NCBI GenBank assembly: GCA_028687575.1
Contig: JAQTZW010000004.1
Span: forward strand, 1-64,000
From: Gallionella sp.
GTDB lineage: Bacteria; Pseudomonadota; Gammaproteobacteria; Burkholderiales; Gallionellaceae
Reading direction: 5' to 3'
DNA: 64,000 nucleotides
Shown: positions 11,696-24,422 of the stretch, piece by piece
Layout of the letters: each line of letters opens with the position of its first letter
Position numbering within the stretch: position 1 is the first letter of the stretch
Position numbers and translations under genes: made by a program
Notes under the pieces: generated by a model
The model's database searches: none
Seen by the model: only the letters and a program-made list of their open reading frames with translations
What the model was told of the DNA's origin: nothing

Positions 11696-12321
11696 GTATA
11701 AGCAATGACTTGGCACAAGGCATAGCCGAACTCGGGCTGGAGATTGGAAACGACACCCAGCAGAAATTGATGGATTATTTGGCTTTGTTGGTGAAGTGGA
11801 ACAAGGTATACAACCTGACTGCCATCCGTGATCACAAGCAAATGGTAAGCAATCATTTACTCGATAGCCTTGCGGTTGTTCCCCATTTATGGGGTAACTG
11901 CTGGCTCGATGTGGGCTGCGGTGGTGGGTTGCCCGGACTGGTATTGGCAATCGTTCATCCAGAATGGTCATTCACCATGCTTGATAGTAATAGCAAAAAA
12001 ACAGGATTTGTTCAGCAAGCGGTAATTGAATTGGGTTTGAAAAATGTACGGGTATGCTGTGCAAGGGTTGAAGATTTTACAGTCGAAGAAAAATTCGATG
12101 GAATAATCTCACGTGCATTCTCGGAATTAGCGGATTTCATCAACATTACTCGCCACTTGCTCGCCGAGCAAGGTGCTTGGGCGGCAATGAAGGGTTTGCC
12201 GGAACAGGAATTGCTGAATGTGCCACAAGACTGCGTCGTGGAGCAGGTGATCACGTTAAATGTGCCCGGATTGGATGCAGCGAGAAGTCTGGTTGTGGCA
12301 AGAAGGAAAGGGGCGGTGTGA
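11692..12321 (+). CDS. rsmG: 16S rRNA (guanine-527-N7)-methyltransferase RsmG
   Basis: This AdoMet-dependent enzyme makes m7G527 in 16S rRNA. The 209-residue product carries [12 protein letters not shown], the AdoMet-binding [12 protein letters not shown] (about residues 67-78), and [11 protein letters not shown]. Length matches the family (about 207 residues in E. coli). It starts in a 4-base overlap with mnmG and ends two bases before parA, so it lies within the mnmG-rsmG-parA-parB operon. Confidence 0.97.
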   Translation: MSISNDLAQGIAELGLEIGNDTQQKLMDYLALLVKWNKVYNLTAIRDHKQMVSNHLLDSLAVVPHLWGNCWLDVGCGGGLPGLVLAIVHPEWSFTMLDSNSKKTGFVQQAVIELGLKNVRVCCARVEDFTVEEKFDGIISRAFSELADFINITRHLLAEQGAWAAMKGLPEQELLNVPQDCVVEQVITLNVPGLDAARSLVVARRKGAV

Positions 12322-12323
12322 GT

Positions 12324-13106
12324 ATGACCAGAATCATGGCGATTACCAATCAAAAGGGCGGGGTCGGGAAAACCACTACCACTGTGAATCTGGCAGCAAG
12401 CCTTGCTGCGGCGAAGCAACGCGTTTTGCTGGTAGACCTGGATCCGCAAGGGAATGCCACTATGGGAAGCGGGGTGGAAAAGCGCGACCTTGAACATAGC
12501 ATTTATCACGTCTTACTAGGCAGCAAACCCATCGCGGATGTCATAATAAAATCCGATTTGGGGAAATATGATGTGCTTCCCGCAAACCGCGAATTAGCGG
12601 GCGCGGAGATAGAGCTGGTGGATTTGGCTCACAGGGAAACACGCTTAAAAGACGCAATTAACCAAGTGGCAGGCGACTACGATTTTGTGTTGATAGACTG
12701 CCCGCCGGCACTTAACCTTTTGACTTTGAATGGATTGTGCGCGGCCAAGTCGGTAATGATTCCCATGCAATGCGAATACTACGCCCTGGAAGGTCTGAGT
12801 GATCTCGTCAATACTATCCGCAGGGTAAGGGCCAGTTTGAATCCGGTGCTTGAGATTGAGGGGTTATTGCGTACCATGTTTGACCCCCGAAATACATTGG
12901 CGCAACAGGTTTCCGATCAATTACAGCAACACTTCGGCGACAAGGTCTATCGTACTGTGATACCGCGTAACGTCCGCCTTGCGGAAGCACCTAGCTATGG
13001 AATACCTGTTCTGTATCACGATAAAGCATCAAAGGGAACCCAAGCGTATCTGGCACTGGCAAGTGAATTACTCAAAATTGCCAAGCGTACCGCTGCAACA
13101 AAATAG
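12324..13106 (+). CDS. parA: Chromosome partitioning ATPase ParA (Soj)
   Basis: This Walker-type ATPase moves ParB-parS complexes over the nucleoid to segregate new origins. The 260-residue product begins MTRIMAITNQKGGVGKTTT, with the deviant Walker A motif, and continues with VDLDPQGNAT and the Walker B-like FVLIDCPPAL. It has no N-terminal DNA-binding domain, as usual for chromosomal Soj-type ParA. The frame is open to 12177, but the ATG two bases after the rsmG stop gives the canonical N-terminus. parB follows after 11 bases, and two parS sites lie nearby. Confidence 0.96.
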   Translation: MTRIMAITNQKGGVGKTTTTVNLAASLAAAKQRVLLVDLDPQGNATMGSGVEKRDLEHSIYHVLLGSKPIADVIIKSDLGKYDVLPANRELAGAEIELVDLAHRETRLKDAINQVAGDYDFVLIDCPPALNLLTLNGLCAAKSVMIPMQCEYYALEGLSDLVNTIRRVRASLNPVLEIEGLLRTMFDPRNTLAQQVSDQLQQHFGDKVYRTVIPRNVRLAEAPSYGIPVLYHDKASKGTQAYLALASELLKIAKRTAATK

Positions 13107-13117
13107 GAAAGATAGAA

Positions 13118-13987
13118 ATGACAAAACCCCAGAAAGGTTTAGGCCGAGGATTAGATGCACTGTTGTCTGCAGGAAAGAGTGAAAAAGACGACGTACTGCG
13201 CGAATTGAAGGTGAGTCAGCTAAAACCCGGAAAATATCAGCCACGCTCACATATGGATCAAGAATCGCTTAACGATTTGGCTGCCTCAATCAAAGCACAG
13301 GGGGTTATGCAGCCAATATTGGTGCGAGAGATAACGGAAGAGAACTACGAGATTATCGCCGGAGAGCGGCGTTGGCGCGCTTCACAGCTTGCTGGATTGA
13401 CGCATGTGCCGGTATTGATACGCAGTGTTGCTGACAATGTTGCACTGGCTATGGCGCTGATAGAAAATATCCAGCGCGAAAACCTTAACCCACTGGAAGA
13501 GGCAGCAGGTATTCAGCGGCTGATAGATGAATTTGAAATGACGCACCAGGTTGCGGCGGACGCAGTCGGGCGTTCGAGGAGTGCGGCCAGCAATCTCCTT
13601 AGGTTGTTGAAACTGCCTAAGGATATCCAAGGCATGATGATGGAGGGACGTTTGGATATGGGGCATGCCCGTGCCTTGCTGTCGCTAGATGGCGCAAATC
13701 AGATTGCCGTCGCAAACAAGATTAGTATGGAAAACCTTTCGGTAAGGGAAACCGAAAAACTGATACAAAGGCTGCAGAAAACACCGGTAGATCCACCCCC
13801 AAAGAAGTTACCGAAAAGTCGTGATGTAATCAGGGTGCAAGAAGAATTGTCCGAATGCATCGGTGCCAATGTAACGATCAAAGAAAAGAAAAAGGGTGCC
13901 GGTCAGCTGGTAATTGACTACTCAAGCAATGAACAGCTTGATGAATTGATAGCTAACCTGCAAAAAAATGTCACACGAAGGGGTTGA
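13118..13987 (+). CDS. parB: Chromosome partitioning protein ParB (Spo0J)
   Basis: ParB is the CTP-dependent clamp that loads at parS and spreads on DNA. The 289-residue product starts with the ParA-stimulating GLGRGLDALL motif, followed by the CTP-binding segment with GERRWRAS and ENIQRENLNPLEEA. The helix-turn-helix (QVAADAVGRSRSAASNLLRLLKLP) is at about residues 145-168; its core VGRSRSAASNLLRLL is diagnostic. A C-terminal dimerisation domain ends the protein. Its stop overlaps the atpI start by 4 bases. Confidence 0.97.
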   Translation: MTKPQKGLGRGLDALLSAGKSEKDDVLRELKVSQLKPGKYQPRSHMDQESLNDLAASIKAQGVMQPILVREITEENYEIIAGERRWRASQLAGLTHVPVLIRSVADNVALAMALIENIQRENLNPLEEAAGIQRLIDEFEMTHQVAADAVGRSRSAASNLLRLLKLPKDIQGMMMEGRLDMGHARALLSLDGANQIAVANKISMENLSVRETEKLIQRLQKTPVDPPPKKLPKSRDVIRVQEELSECIGANVTIKEKKKGAGQLVIDYSSNEQLDELIANLQKNVTRRG

Positions 13988-14451
13988 CTTTGGCTGATGT
14001 AATCAAAGACAATGCCGGCAATTCAGAAACCCTGGCGATACAAAAGCCAAATCGGATTGCCGGGATGGAAGAAACTAAAAATACAATAAAAATAGCCTTT
14101 CAAAAGGCAGCGCGCTGGCAATTATTGGCGACGCTGACCGCAGGGATAGCCACAGTTCTGTTGATAAGTATTAACGCAGGAGTGTCAGTGATACTGGGCG
14201 GATTAAGCGCAGTCATTGGCGGCTATGTCGGTGTGTTGATGACACACAAGCGGGTTCAACAATCACCTGGCGGAATGCTAATAGCTTTACTAAAAGCCGA
14301 GGCAACCAAAGTGCTAGTGATAGCGGCGCAGTTGCTGGTGATTTTTAAGAATTATGAGGGGCTGGTTCCACTGGCTCTAATTGGCGGGCTGGCAATCTCA
14401 GTGCTTGTAGCGGGCGCAGGGTTGGGAGCCGTAGGAAAAAACGAACAATAA
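13984..14451 (+). CDS. atpI: ATP synthase subunit I
   Basis: AtpI is a small membrane protein encoded at the head of atp operons that helps assemble the c-ring. The 155-residue frame starts with a TTG overlapping the parB stop; an internal ATG at 14065 would give a 128-residue protein that fits AtpI more closely. Four hydrophobic segments are visible (about residues 48-66, 70-86, 110-124 and 130-150). Sequence conservation in AtpI is weak, so position immediately before atpB is important evidence. The overlap ties the partition genes to the ATP synthase operon. Confidence 0.85.
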   Translation: MTLADVIKDNAGNSETLAIQKPNRIAGMEETKNTIKIAFQKAARWQLLATLTAGIATVLLISINAGVSVILGGLSAVIGGYVGVLMTHKRVQQSPGGMLIALLKAEATKVLVIAAQLLVIFKNYEGLVPLALIGGLAISVLVAGAGLGAVGKNEQ

Positions 14452-14462
14452 CTGGATATTGA

Positions 14463-15272
14463 ATGTCTACCGAACACGCTCTAACACCCTCAAGCTATAT
14501 CGAACACCATTTAACCTTTAATACACAAGCATTAGGCAATGGCGGTTTCTGGACGTTGAATATGGATACGCTGGTAACAGCGGGCGTATTGGGTTTGCTG
14601 ACGTTCGGCTTGCTCTGGTGGATTGTTCGTGGTGCAACAGCGGGTGTGCCGAGCAAGCGTCAGGCAGCGGTGGAGTTGCTGGTCGAGTTCATTGATGAGC
14701 AAGTAAAGGGCATCTTCCATGGCGATCGCAACAAATTCGTATCACCATTGGCGCTGACTGTATTCGTCTGGGTATTGATGATGAACTCGATGGACTTCTT
14801 GCCTGTCGATATCATGGCCTGGATTTATGAGAATGTGCTGGGGCAAGATCACTGGCGTGCAGTTCCGACTTCGGACATCAATACGACATTTGCATTGGCG
14901 CTCGCAGTTTGGTTGTTGATGATTTTCTTTAGTATCAAGGTCAAAGGCTTGGGCGGCTGGATTCATGAGCTGTTCTGCGCGCCATTCGGTTCCAACCCAT
15001 TAGTGTGGCCGGCAAACTTCCTGTTCAATCTGATCGAATACGTCTCAAAGCCTCTGTCGCATTCCTTGCGTCTATTCGGCAACATGTACGCTGGTGAAAT
15101 CATCTTCCTGCTGCTGGGTATGTGGGCCGCAACAGGATTGGTTGGTACCGCATTCGGTGCATTGCTTGGAGCTGGTTGGGCAATCTTCCACATTCTGATT
15201 GTTGTATTGCAGGCTTTTATTTTCATGATGCTGACCGTTGTGTATATCGCAATGGCGCATGAAAGCCACTAG
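14463..15272 (+). CDS. atpB: F1Fo ATP synthase subunit a
   Basis: Subunit a forms the proton half-channels next to the c-ring in the inner membrane. The 269-residue product has five to six membrane segments and the essential-arginine region [12 protein letters not shown] (near residue 203). The N-terminus ([12 protein letters not shown]) is typical of proteobacterial AtpB. It is 11 bases after atpI, with atpE 62 bases downstream. Confidence 0.98.
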   Translation: MSTEHALTPSSYIEHHLTFNTQALGNGGFWTLNMDTLVTAGVLGLLTFGLLWWIVRGATAGVPSKRQAAVELLVEFIDEQVKGIFHGDRNKFVSPLALTVFVWVLMMNSMDFLPVDIMAWIYENVLGQDHWRAVPTSDINTTFALALAVWLLMIFFSIKVKGLGGWIHELFCAPFGSNPLVWPANFLFNLIEYVSKPLSHSLRLFGNMYAGEIIFLLLGMWAATGLVGTAFGALLGAGWAIFHILIVVLQAFIFMMLTVVYIAMAHESH

Positions 15273-15277
15273 TTTAG

Positions 15278-15607
<330 letters not shown>

Positions 15608-15654
15608 TTTGAACCTGGCCAAGGCAGAATAATTGGCCGACGTAAGGAGCTGAA

Positions 15655-16125
15655 ATGAATATTACTTTTACACTGATTGCACAAGCTTTAACGTTTGCCA
15701 TTTTGATATGGTTTACGGCTAAGTTTGTCTGGCCGCCGCTGATGAATGCAATCGAGGCTCGCCAGAAGACCATTGCTGATGGTCTGGCAGCAGGTGAGCG
15801 TGGAAAGCATGATCTGGAAATGGCAGCAAAGCGTTCTGCTGAGATTATTCGCGAAGCAAAAGAAAAGGCTGCGGAAATTCTGGCAAATGGCGATAAGCGT
15901 GCGAGTGAAATCGTAGAGGCAGCCAAGGCGCAAGCTAAAACTGAAGGTGATCGCATCATTGCAGGCGCTCAAGCTGAGATTGACCAAGAAGTATTCCGTG
16001 CCAAGGAACAATTGCGTAACGAAGTATCCGCAATTGCTCTGGCTGGTGCAGCGAAGATTCTGGGTCGCGAAATCGATGCAAAAGCACACAATGATTTGCT
16101 TGAAAAACTCGTCGCGGAAATCTAA
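15655..16125 (+). CDS. atpF: F1Fo ATP synthase subunit b
   Basis: Subunit b is the peripheral stalk. The 156-residue product has one N-terminal membrane helix ([18 protein letters not shown]) followed by a long charged Ala/Glu/Lys-rich helix (about residues 35-150) that dimerises as a coiled coil. It has the standard E. coli length of 156 residues. It is preceded by a GTAAGGAG ribosome site and followed after 5 bases by atpH. Confidence 0.97.
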   Translation: MNITFTLIAQALTFAILIWFTAKFVWPPLMNAIEARQKTIADGLAAGERGKHDLEMAAKRSAEIIREAKEKAAEILANGDKRASEIVEAAKAQAKTEGDRIIAGAQAEIDQEVFRAKEQLRNEVSAIALAGAAKILGREIDAKAHNDLLEKLVAEI

Positions 16126-16130
16126 TTGTT

Positions 16131-16664
16131 ATGTCAGAAGCCAATACCATAGCCCGTCCATACGCTCAAGCAGCGTTTGATCAAGCACAGAAGCTCGGTG
16201 ACCTTAAGGGTTGGTCGGCAGTAGTGACCAATCTGGCTGAGTTGATGTCAATTGCCGATGTACAGGCTGCCGCAAGCAACCCGCGCATCGCAAATTCAAA
16301 GCTTGAACCTCTGCTCCTTGAGTTGTGCGGCAGCAAGTTAAACGCACACCAGAAAAATTTCATCAAGGTGCTCGTAGACAATAATCGCTTGAATGTATCT
16401 GCTGAAATCGCAGACATGTTTGAAGCCCTGCGAGCGGAAGCTGAAAAATTCGTGGATGTGACAGTGGTTTCGGCTTTTGACCTCAGTGAAGCGCAAAAGC
16501 AGAAAATTACTGCAGCACTCAAAGCGCGTATGTTGCGTGAGATCAAGCTGAGTTGTGAGATTGATAAAGCCCTTCTGGGTGGCGTAGTGATTCGTGCCGG
16601 AGACAAGGTGATCGACGGTTCCGCACATACACGTCTTGGCGAGTTGGCATACGCCCTGGCCTGA
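16131..16664 (+). CDS. atpH: F1Fo ATP synthase subunit delta
   Basis: The delta subunit caps the F1 head and binds the peripheral stalk. The 177-residue product shows the family start (ARPYAQAAFDQA) and the conserved C-terminal segment LLGGVVIRAGDKVIDGSAHTRL, whose core GGVVIRAGDKVIDGS is diagnostic. It lies 5 bases after atpF and 30 before atpA. Confidence 0.97.
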   Translation: MSEANTIARPYAQAAFDQAQKLGDLKGWSAVVTNLAELMSIADVQAAASNPRIANSKLEPLLLELCGSKLNAHQKNFIKVLVDNNRLNVSAEIADMFEALRAEAEKFVDVTVVSAFDLSEAQKQKITAALKARMLREIKLSCEIDKALLGGVVIRAGDKVIDGSAHTRLGELAYALA

Positions 16665-16694
16665 TGACTGATATATCGAAATAAGGAAAAGCAG

Positions 16695-18236
16695 ATGAAG
16701 CTCAACCCTTCTGAAATTAGTAGTTTGATTCGCAGCCGCATCGAAAACTTCGAAGCGCTGTCTGAAGCACGTACTGAAGGTTCCGTAGTAAGCGTGACAG
16801 ACGGTATTGTGCGCGTTCACGGTTTGTCAGACGTTATGCAAGGCGAGATGCTGGAATTCCCGGGCAACGTGTTCGGTTTGGCTCTTAACCTTGAGCGTGA
16901 TTCTGTTGGTGCGGTTATTCTTGGCGAATACGAGCACATCACAGAAGGCGACACAGTTAAGTGCACAGGCCGTATTCTTGAGGTGCCGGTAGGTCCTGAG
17001 TTGTGTGGTCGCGTTGTGAATGCGCTAGGTCAGCCCATTGACGGCAAAGGACCAATCAACAACAAGATGACCGACAAGATCGAAAAGGTCGCGCCAGGTG
17101 TTATCGCACGTAAATCCGTTGATCAGCCAGTGCAAACAGGTTTGAAGTCAATTGACTCCATGGTGCCGGTAGGTCGTGGTCAACGTGAACTGATTATTGG
17201 TGACCGCCAAACAGGTAAGACAGCTGTTGCAATCGACGCCATCATCAACCAGAAGGGTCAGAACATGACCTGTATCTACGTTGCTGTTGGTCAAAAGGCC
17301 TCTACAATCTCTAACGTCGTTCGCAAGCTCGAAGAGCACGGCGCGATGGGTTACACCATCGTGGTTGCTGCAACTGCGTCTGACTCTGCAGCAATGCAGT
17401 TCCTGGCTCCCTACGCTGGCTGTACCATGGGCGAATACTTCCGTGATCGCGGTCAGGATGCATTGATTGTTTATGATGATTTGACCAAACAAGCTTGGGC
17501 ATATCGTCAGATTTCCCTGTTGCTGCGTCGTCCGCCTGGTCGTGAGGCTTATCCTGGTGACGTGTTCTACCTGCACTCCCGTTTGCTTGAGCGCGCAGCT
17601 CGCGTTAACGCAGACTACGTTGAAGCATTCACTAATGGCGAAGTCAAAGGCAAAACAGGCTCATTGACAGCCTTGCCAGTGATTGAAACTCAAGCTGGTG
17701 ACGTTTCCGCCTTCGTTCCGACAAACGTGATTTCGATTACTGACGGTCAGATCTTCCTTGAGACAGATTTGTTCAACGCCGGTATCCGTCCTGCGATCAA
17801 TGCGGGTATTTCCGTTTCTCGCGTTGGTGGTGCAGCTCAGACTAAAGTCATCAAGAAGTTGGGTGGCGGTGTACGTCTGGCACTGGCTCAGTATCGTGAA
17901 TTGGCTGCGTTCGCTCAGTTTGCATCTGATCTGGACGAAGCAACACGCAAGCAGTTGGAGCGTGGTCGTCTGGTCACAGAACTGATGAAGCAGTTGCAAT
18001 ACTGCCCACTATCGGTTTCAGAAATGGCTGTCACTTTGTTCTCAGTCAACAAAGGATATTTCGACGATGTCCCAGTCGCAAAAGCACTGGCGTTTGAGTC
18101 GGCTGTACATTCCTACTTGAAGTCGAATCACAAATCCCTGATGGACGCAATTGACTCCACCAAGGATCTGAATGCTGACAATGAAAAATTGTTGTCTGCT
18201 GCGATTGAGGAATTCAAGGCAACTGCGGTTTATTAA
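16695..18236 (+). CDS. atpA: F1Fo ATP synthase subunit alpha
   Basis: The alpha subunit is the non-catalytic nucleotide-binding subunit of the F1 hexamer. The 513-residue product has exactly the E. coli length. The P-loop GDRQTGKT (about residues 169-176) and the ATP synthase alpha/beta signature ([13 protein letters not shown]) are present. It begins [19 protein letters not shown] with an AAGGAAAAG ribosome site upstream. Confidence 0.99.
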   Translation: MKLNPSEISSLIRSRIENFEALSEARTEGSVVSVTDGIVRVHGLSDVMQGEMLEFPGNVFGLALNLERDSVGAVILGEYEHITEGDTVKCTGRILEVPVGPELCGRVVNALGQPIDGKGPINNKMTDKIEKVAPGVIARKSVDQPVQTGLKSIDSMVPVGRGQRELIIGDRQTGKTAVAIDAIINQKGQNMTCIYVAVGQKASTISNVVRKLEEHGAMGYTIVVAATASDSAAMQFLAPYAGCTMGEYFRDRGQDALIVYDDLTKQAWAYRQISLLLRRPPGREAYPGDVFYLHSRLLERAARVNADYVEAFTNGEVKGKTGSLTALPVIETQAGDVSAFVPTNVISITDGQIFLETDLFNAGIRPAINAGISVSRVGGAAQTKVIKKLGGGVRLALAQYRELAAFAQFASDLDEATRKQLERGRLVTELMKQLQYCPLSVSEMAVTLFSVNKGYFDDVPVAKALAFESAVHSYLKSNHKSLMDAIDSTKDLNADNEKLLSAAIEEFKATAVY

Positions 18237-18249
18237 GGCGGGGTGAGAG

Positions 18250-19116
18250 ATGGCTGGCAGTAAAGAGATCCGCACAAAAATCAAGAGTGTAGAAAATACA
18301 CGCAAGATTACGCGCGCCATGGAAATGGTTGCAGCAGCCAAGATGCGTAAAGCACAGGAACGTATGCGTGCCGCGCGTCCTTATGCCGAAAAGATACGTA
18401 ATGTTGCTGCCCATCTTTCTCGCGCCAACCCAGAATATAAGCATCCATATCTGGTAATTCGTGAACAGCCAAAAAAGGTCGGTCTGATTGTCATTACATC
18501 TGACAAAGGTCTGTGCGGTGGTCTTAATACCAACGTGCTGCGCTTGGCAGTTACCAAAATGAAGACTTGGGAAGCTGAAGGCAAAGCAGTAGCTATAAGC
18601 GCGATTGGTAACAAGGGCTTGGGTTTCATGAACCGTATCAATGCGGAAGTGAAATCACATCTGACAGGAATGGGTGATATTCCTCACATGGAAAAGCTGA
18701 TCGGTGCAACCAAGGTAATGCTTGATGCATACGTATCCGGCGAAATTGACGAAATTCATATCTGCTATAACAACTTCGTCAATACCATGAAGCAGGAGCC
18801 ACTCTTGGAGCAATTGTTGCCATTGAGTGGCGACAAACTCGGCAATGCCAATGGCAACTGGGATTACATCTACGAGCCAGATGCTAAAGAAGTCATTGAC
18901 GAGTTGTTGCTGCGCTATATCGAATCGCTCGTTTATCAAAGTGTGGTCGAGAACATGGCCTCCGAGCAAAGTTCGCGTATGGTGGCGATGAAAGCCGCAT
19001 CAGACAATGCCAAGACTGTTATCGCAGACCTCAAGTTGGTATACAACAAGGCACGCCAAGCTGCAATTACACGCGAGATCTCCGAGATCGTCAGCGGTGC
19101 AGCAGCAGTAGGCTGA
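18250..19116 (+). CDS. atpG: F1Fo ATP synthase subunit gamma
   Basis: Gamma is the central rotating shaft of F1. The 288-residue product starts with the basic N-terminal helix ([21 protein letters not shown] in part), followed by [12 protein letters not shown], and ends with the C-terminal helix signature ([20 protein letters not shown]). It sits 13 bases after atpA with its own GGGGTGAGAG ribosome site. Confidence 0.98.
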   Translation: MAGSKEIRTKIKSVENTRKITRAMEMVAAAKMRKAQERMRAARPYAEKIRNVAAHLSRANPEYKHPYLVIREQPKKVGLIVITSDKGLCGGLNTNVLRLAVTKMKTWEAEGKAVAISAIGNKGLGFMNRINAEVKSHLTGMGDIPHMEKLIGATKVMLDAYVSGEIDEIHICYNNFVNTMKQEPLLEQLLPLSGDKLGNANGNWDYIYEPDAKEVIDELLLRYIESLVYQSVVENMASEQSSRMVAMKAASDNAKTVIADLKLVYNKARQAAITREISEIVSGAAAVG

Positions 19117-19157
19117 TATATATCAACGGTAAGTCACGAAATTACAAAATTATTTAG

Positions 19158-20570
<1,413 letters not shown>

Positions 20571-20585
20571 TAAAGGGGAAATCCC

Positions 20586-21014
20586 ATGGCAATGACAGTA
20601 CATGTTGACGTAGTAAGCGCGGAAGAGTCTCTCTTCTCCGGACTGGCTGAAATAGTCATCGTTCCTGGTCAGATGGGCGAATTGGGTATATATCCACGTC
20701 ACGTACCTTTATTGACTCGTATCAAGCCCGGTTCGGTTCGCATCAAGGTCCCAGATCAGGCTGAAGATGAGTTGATTTATGTGTCTGGCGGTATGCTTGA
20801 GGTTCAACCGGATGTCGTTACGATCCTTGCTGATACAGCGATCCGTGGCAAAAATCTGGATGAAGCTCGTGCGCTGGAAGCTAAGCGTGCTGCAGAGGAA
20901 GCTCTGAAGAATCGCACATCCGATATCGACTATGCTCATGCTCAGGCAGAACTGGCCGAAGCGATGGCGCAACTGCGAGCAATTCAGCAGATTCGCAATC
21001 GAGTCAGCCACTAG
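20586..21014 (+). CDS. atpC: F1Fo ATP synthase subunit epsilon
   Basis: Epsilon couples the gamma shaft to the c-ring and inhibits ATP hydrolysis. The 142-residue product has the N-terminal beta-sandwich ([30 protein letters not shown]) and a C-terminal two-helix region rich in Ala and Glu. It is the last gene of the atp operon, followed 13 bases later by a strong terminator. Confidence 0.97.
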   Translation: MAMTVHVDVVSAEESLFSGLAEIVIVPGQMGELGIYPRHVPLLTRIKPGSVRIKVPDQAEDELIYVSGGMLEVQPDVVTILADTAIRGKNLDEARALEAKRAAEEALKNRTSDIDYAHAQAELAEAMAQLRAIQQIRNRVSH

Positions 21015-21027
21015 CTGCACTAAACTC

Positions 21028-21060
21028 AAAAAAAGCAGCTTCGGCTGCTTTTTTTGTTTT
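21028..21060 (+). terminator. Intrinsic terminator of the atp operon
   Basis: AAAAAAAGCAGC (21028-21039), a UUCG-type tetraloop, then GCTGCTTTTTTT (21044-21055) form a stable hairpin followed by a T-rich tail. It sits directly after atpC. The A/T flanks also allow it to work weakly in reverse, but no gene points toward it from the right. Confidence 0.93.
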
Positions 21061-21145
21061 TGCGACACAGATTGAATAAATTAGCGTCTTCCGATGCACA
21101 GATAAATTCCACCAAGTTGTTTATAATCGCGCGAGAAAATTAAGG

Positions 21146-22519
21146 ATGAATATGATTCCATTAAATATTGTCGTTCTGGCCGCAGGTAAAGGCACGCGCA
21201 TGTACTCTGACATGCCTAAGGTTTTGCATAAACTCGCAGGTAAACCTTTAGCGCAACATGTAATTGATTGCAGCAATCAATTGGCACCAGAGAAGATTTG
21301 CATCGTGTATGGTCACGGTGGTGAGTTAGTGCCCAGCGTGCTGAGTGCCTCGAATGCCATATTTGCGAAGCAGGAGCCTCAGCTTGGAACCGGTCACGCA
21401 GTGCAACAAGCTATGCCGTTGGTGGCGGACGCAAGCCAAACCTTGATTCTGTATGGTGATGTGCCGCTGATTCAAGCAGAAACACTCATTAAGATGCGAA
21501 AGGCAGGCAATGGATTAACCATCCTGACGGTCGAATTTGCCAACCCAACGGGATATGGCCGCATAGTACGCAACTCAAGTGGGCAGGTTGTAAGCATCGT
21601 CGAAGAAAAGGATGCGACCATTGAGCAAAGAAAAATTCGCGAGGTAAACACTGGCATCATGCTAGTAGATACAGGTAGCTTGAGGAATTGGTTGTCCAAA
21701 TTGGGCAACAGCAACTCGCAGGGCGAATACTATCTGACAGATATAGTGGCAATGGCAGTTGCAGAGGGCGTCGAAATACATACCGTAAATCCGACTCATG
21801 AGTGGGAAATCCACGGTATCAACAACAAATCCCAATTGGCTGCGCTAGAGCGAACTTGGCAACTGGTGGAAGCGAACCATCTGATGGCGCATGGCGTAAC
21901 GCTTGCCGACCCAGCCAGAATTGATGTTAGAGGTAGCCTGCACTGTGGGCGTGATGTTGAAATAGACATCGGATGCATATTTGAAGGTGAAGTCAGGCTC
22001 GGTGACAATGTTAAGGTCGGTGCCAATTCGATAATACGAAATTCAACCGTAAGTTCCGGAACGCAAATCGCGCCGTATAGCCACATAGACAGCGCCGTGG
22101 TTGGTGAAAATTGTCAAATTGGCCCCTACGCGCGTTTGCGGCCTGGCAGTAAACTGCATGACGATGTTCATGTGGGAAATTTTGTCGAGATTAAAAATAG
22201 CGAGATTGGCCATGCAAGCAAAGCCAATCATTTGAGCTACATCGGTGACACGACGGTAGGCAAGCGTGTCAATGTCGGTGCGGGTACGATAACTTGCAAT
22301 TATGATGGTGCGAACAAACATAGAACCGTGATCGGTGACGATGTATTCATAGGTTCAGATACGCAACTGGTTGCACCTGTCACTGTCAACAATGGTTCAA
22401 CCATCGGCGCAGGCTCGACAATTACCAGGGATACCCCGGAAGGAGAGTTGAGCTTGTCACGTTCCAAGCAGATTTCAATTGCAGGTTGGAAAAGACCGGT
22501 CAAGCAGGTAAAAAAGTAA
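21146..22519 (+). CDS. glmU: Bifunctional N-acetylglucosamine-1-phosphate uridyltransferase / glucosamine-1-phosphate acetyltransferase
   Basis: GlmU makes UDP-GlcNAc, the precursor of peptidoglycan and LPS. The 457-residue product has an N-terminal uridyltransferase domain (LAAGKGTRM, GTGHAVQQA, YGDVPL) and, from about residue 250, a left-handed beta-helix acetyltransferase domain with hexapeptide repeats (GNFVEIKNSEIG, GAGTITCNYDG). The true start may be the second ATG at 21152. It pairs with glmS 48 bases downstream. Confidence 0.98.
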   Translation: MNMIPLNIVVLAAGKGTRMYSDMPKVLHKLAGKPLAQHVIDCSNQLAPEKICIVYGHGGELVPSVLSASNAIFAKQEPQLGTGHAVQQAMPLVADASQTLILYGDVPLIQAETLIKMRKAGNGLTILTVEFANPTGYGRIVRNSSGQVVSIVEEKDATIEQRKIREVNTGIMLVDTGSLRNWLSKLGNSNSQGEYYLTDIVAMAVAEGVEIHTVNPTHEWEIHGINNKSQLAALERTWQLVEANHLMAHGVTLADPARIDVRGSLHCGRDVEIDIGCIFEGEVRLGDNVKVGANSIIRNSTVSSGTQIAPYSHIDSAVVGENCQIGPYARLRPGSKLHDDVHVGNFVEIKNSEIGHASKANHLSYIGDTTVGKRVNVGAGTITCNYDGANKHRTVIGDDVFIGSDTQLVAPVTVNNGSTIGAGSTITRDTPEGELSLSRSKQISIAGWKRPVKQVKK

Positions 22520-22566
22520 TTCGTTCAATGGCGTCACTTTGATTAGAAAATCAAGCGGAGAAAGAT

Positions 22567-24387
22567 ATGTGCGGAATCGTAGGCGCAATGGCGCAACGCA
22601 ATGTGGTACCAATTTTGCTCGAAGGATTGCAGCGGCTTGAATATCGCGGCTATGACTCCGCCGGTTTGGTTGTCGTTAATGACAAAATGCTTGAGCGCGT
22701 CCGCAGCACCGGACGCGTTAAGGAACTGGCCAGTCGCAGCGCAGACACTCAGGGCCAACTTGGCATAGCACATACGCGTTGGGCGACACATGGTGCTCCC
22801 AGCATCAAGAACGCTCATCCGCATCAGAGCCGCGACATGATAGCGGTGGTGCATAACGGCATCATCGAAAATTATGAAGAGCTACGTGCTCGCTTAAAGA
22901 GCGAAGGTTATGAATTTACCTCCGAAACAGATACCGAGGTAATCGCCCACTTGATACACAGTCATTACATGCACGGAAACTCCTTACTGGTTTCTGTGCA
23001 GACTGCATTGAAGGAGCTTGAGGGTGCCTATGCGCTGGGGGTAATTGCCGCAGACAATCCAAATCAACTTATATGCGCACGGCGTGGCAGTCCCCTGCTA
23101 CTGGGTGTGGGCATAGGCGAGAATTTCGTGGCATCCGATGTATCGGCATTGTTGCCCGTTACCAACCGGGTCATCTATCTCGAAGAAGGCGATGTCGTCG
23201 AAGTGGAGCGGGAAAGTTACCGGATATTTGATGCGCATGGCAAGCCTGTAGACCGCGCGGTACAGGTAAGCGAGATCAGCAACGAGAGCGTTCAACTGGG
23301 GAACTACCGTCACTACATGCAGAAAGAGATCCACGAACAGCCATCGGCGATCTCTGACACGTTGGAATCCGTGTGTAATAGTACTTCCATCTCACCGGGA
23401 ATATTCGGAGCTGACGCTGCTGCGACATTTTCGGAAGTTAACAGCATCCTGATTCTGGCATGTGGAACCAGTTATCACGCCGGCATGGTGGCCCGCTATT
23501 GGCTGGAAGAAATTGCCGGCATTCAGTGCACCGTGGAAATAGCCAGTGAGTACCGCTACCGTACCAGCGTCCCCAATCTAAATGCGTTGGTAGTCGTTCT
23601 CTCTCAGTCGGGCGAGACCGCCGACACGATGGCTGCACTAAATCACGCCAAAGACATGGGGCAGGGGAATACACTTGCCATTTGCAACGTGCCCGAAAGT
23701 GCATTGATAAGGGCATCAAAGCTACGCTTCCTGACAAGAGCCGGACCCGAGATCGGTGTTGCTTCTACCAAGGCCTTTACAACTCAACTGGTTGCCTTGT
23801 TCTTACTGACGCTGGTATTGGCCAAGCAACGCGGCAGGTTGGTGCAGGAAACGGAATTTGTCCATGCCCTCCGTCACCTGCCCAGCGCGGTGCAAAAAGT
23901 GTTGGATATGGAGCCGCAGATTGCGACGTTGGCAGAGCGTTTTGCCTCCAAACACCATGCACTGTTCCTCGGTCGCGGAATGCATTACCCAATCGCACTA
24001 GAAGGTGCCTTGAAGCTAAAAGAAATCTCCTACATCCACGCCGAAGCCTACCCGGCAGGTGAGTTGAAGCACGGCCCGCTGGCCTTGGTGGACAAGGACA
24101 TGCCGGTGATTTCGGTGGCGCCAAATGACACCCTGCTGGAAAAGCTCAAGTCCAACTTGCAGGAAGTGCGCGCACGCGGCGGGGAACTGTATGTATTCGC
24201 CGATGCGGACACCCTGATTAGCGAATCGGACGGCGTGAATGTCATCCAAATGCCAGAACACGCGGGCTACCTGAGTCCAGTACTCCATACCATACCGCTA
24301 CAGTTGTTGGCCTACTATGTCGCCTTGCAAAAGGGTACCGACGTAGACAAGCCAAGGAATTTAGCGAAATCGGTTACGGTAGAGTAG
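22567..24387 (+). CDS. glmS: Glutamine-fructose-6-phosphate aminotransferase (isomerizing)
   Basis: GlmS makes glucosamine-6-phosphate, the first committed step toward UDP-GlcNAc. The 606-residue product starts MCGIVGA, so the processed N-terminal Cys is the glutaminase nucleophile. HTRWATHG is in the glutaminase domain, and two SIS domains follow ([37 protein letters not shown]). The C-terminus KSVTVE is canonical. No glmS ribozyme or leader is visible in the 47-base gap to glmU. Codon and base composition change along this gene, the 3' third being visibly GC-richer. Confidence 0.98.
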   Translation: MCGIVGAMAQRNVVPILLEGLQRLEYRGYDSAGLVVVNDKMLERVRSTGRVKELASRSADTQGQLGIAHTRWATHGAPSIKNAHPHQSRDMIAVVHNGIIENYEELRARLKSEGYEFTSETDTEVIAHLIHSHYMHGNSLLVSVQTALKELEGAYALGVIAADNPNQLICARRGSPLLLGVGIGENFVASDVSALLPVTNRVIYLEEGDVVEVERESYRIFDAHGKPVDRAVQVSEISNESVQLGNYRHYMQKEIHEQPSAISDTLESVCNSTSISPGIFGADAAATFSEVNSILILACGTSYHAGMVARYWLEEIAGIQCTVEIASEYRYRTSVPNLNALVVVLSQSGETADTMAALNHAKDMGQGNTLAICNVPESALIRASKLRFLTRAGPEIGVASTKAFTTQLVALFLLTLVLAKQRGRLVQETEFVHALRHLPSAVQKVLDMEPQIATLAERFASKHHALFLGRGMHYPIALEGALKLKEISYIHAEAYPAGELKHGPLALVDKDMPVISVAPNDTLLEKLKSNLQEVRARGGELYVFADADTLISESDGVNVIQMPEHAGYLSPVLHTIPLQLLAYYVALQKGTDVDKPRNLAKSVTVE

Positions 24388-24422
24388 TCCTGCAACCCAC
24401 TCTCACACGTTAAAGAAAAGAC

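Noticed and set aside
12177..12323. N-terminal extension of parA inside rsmG
   Set aside because: The extension overlaps rsmG in another frame; the ATG at 12324 gives the canonical ParA start.
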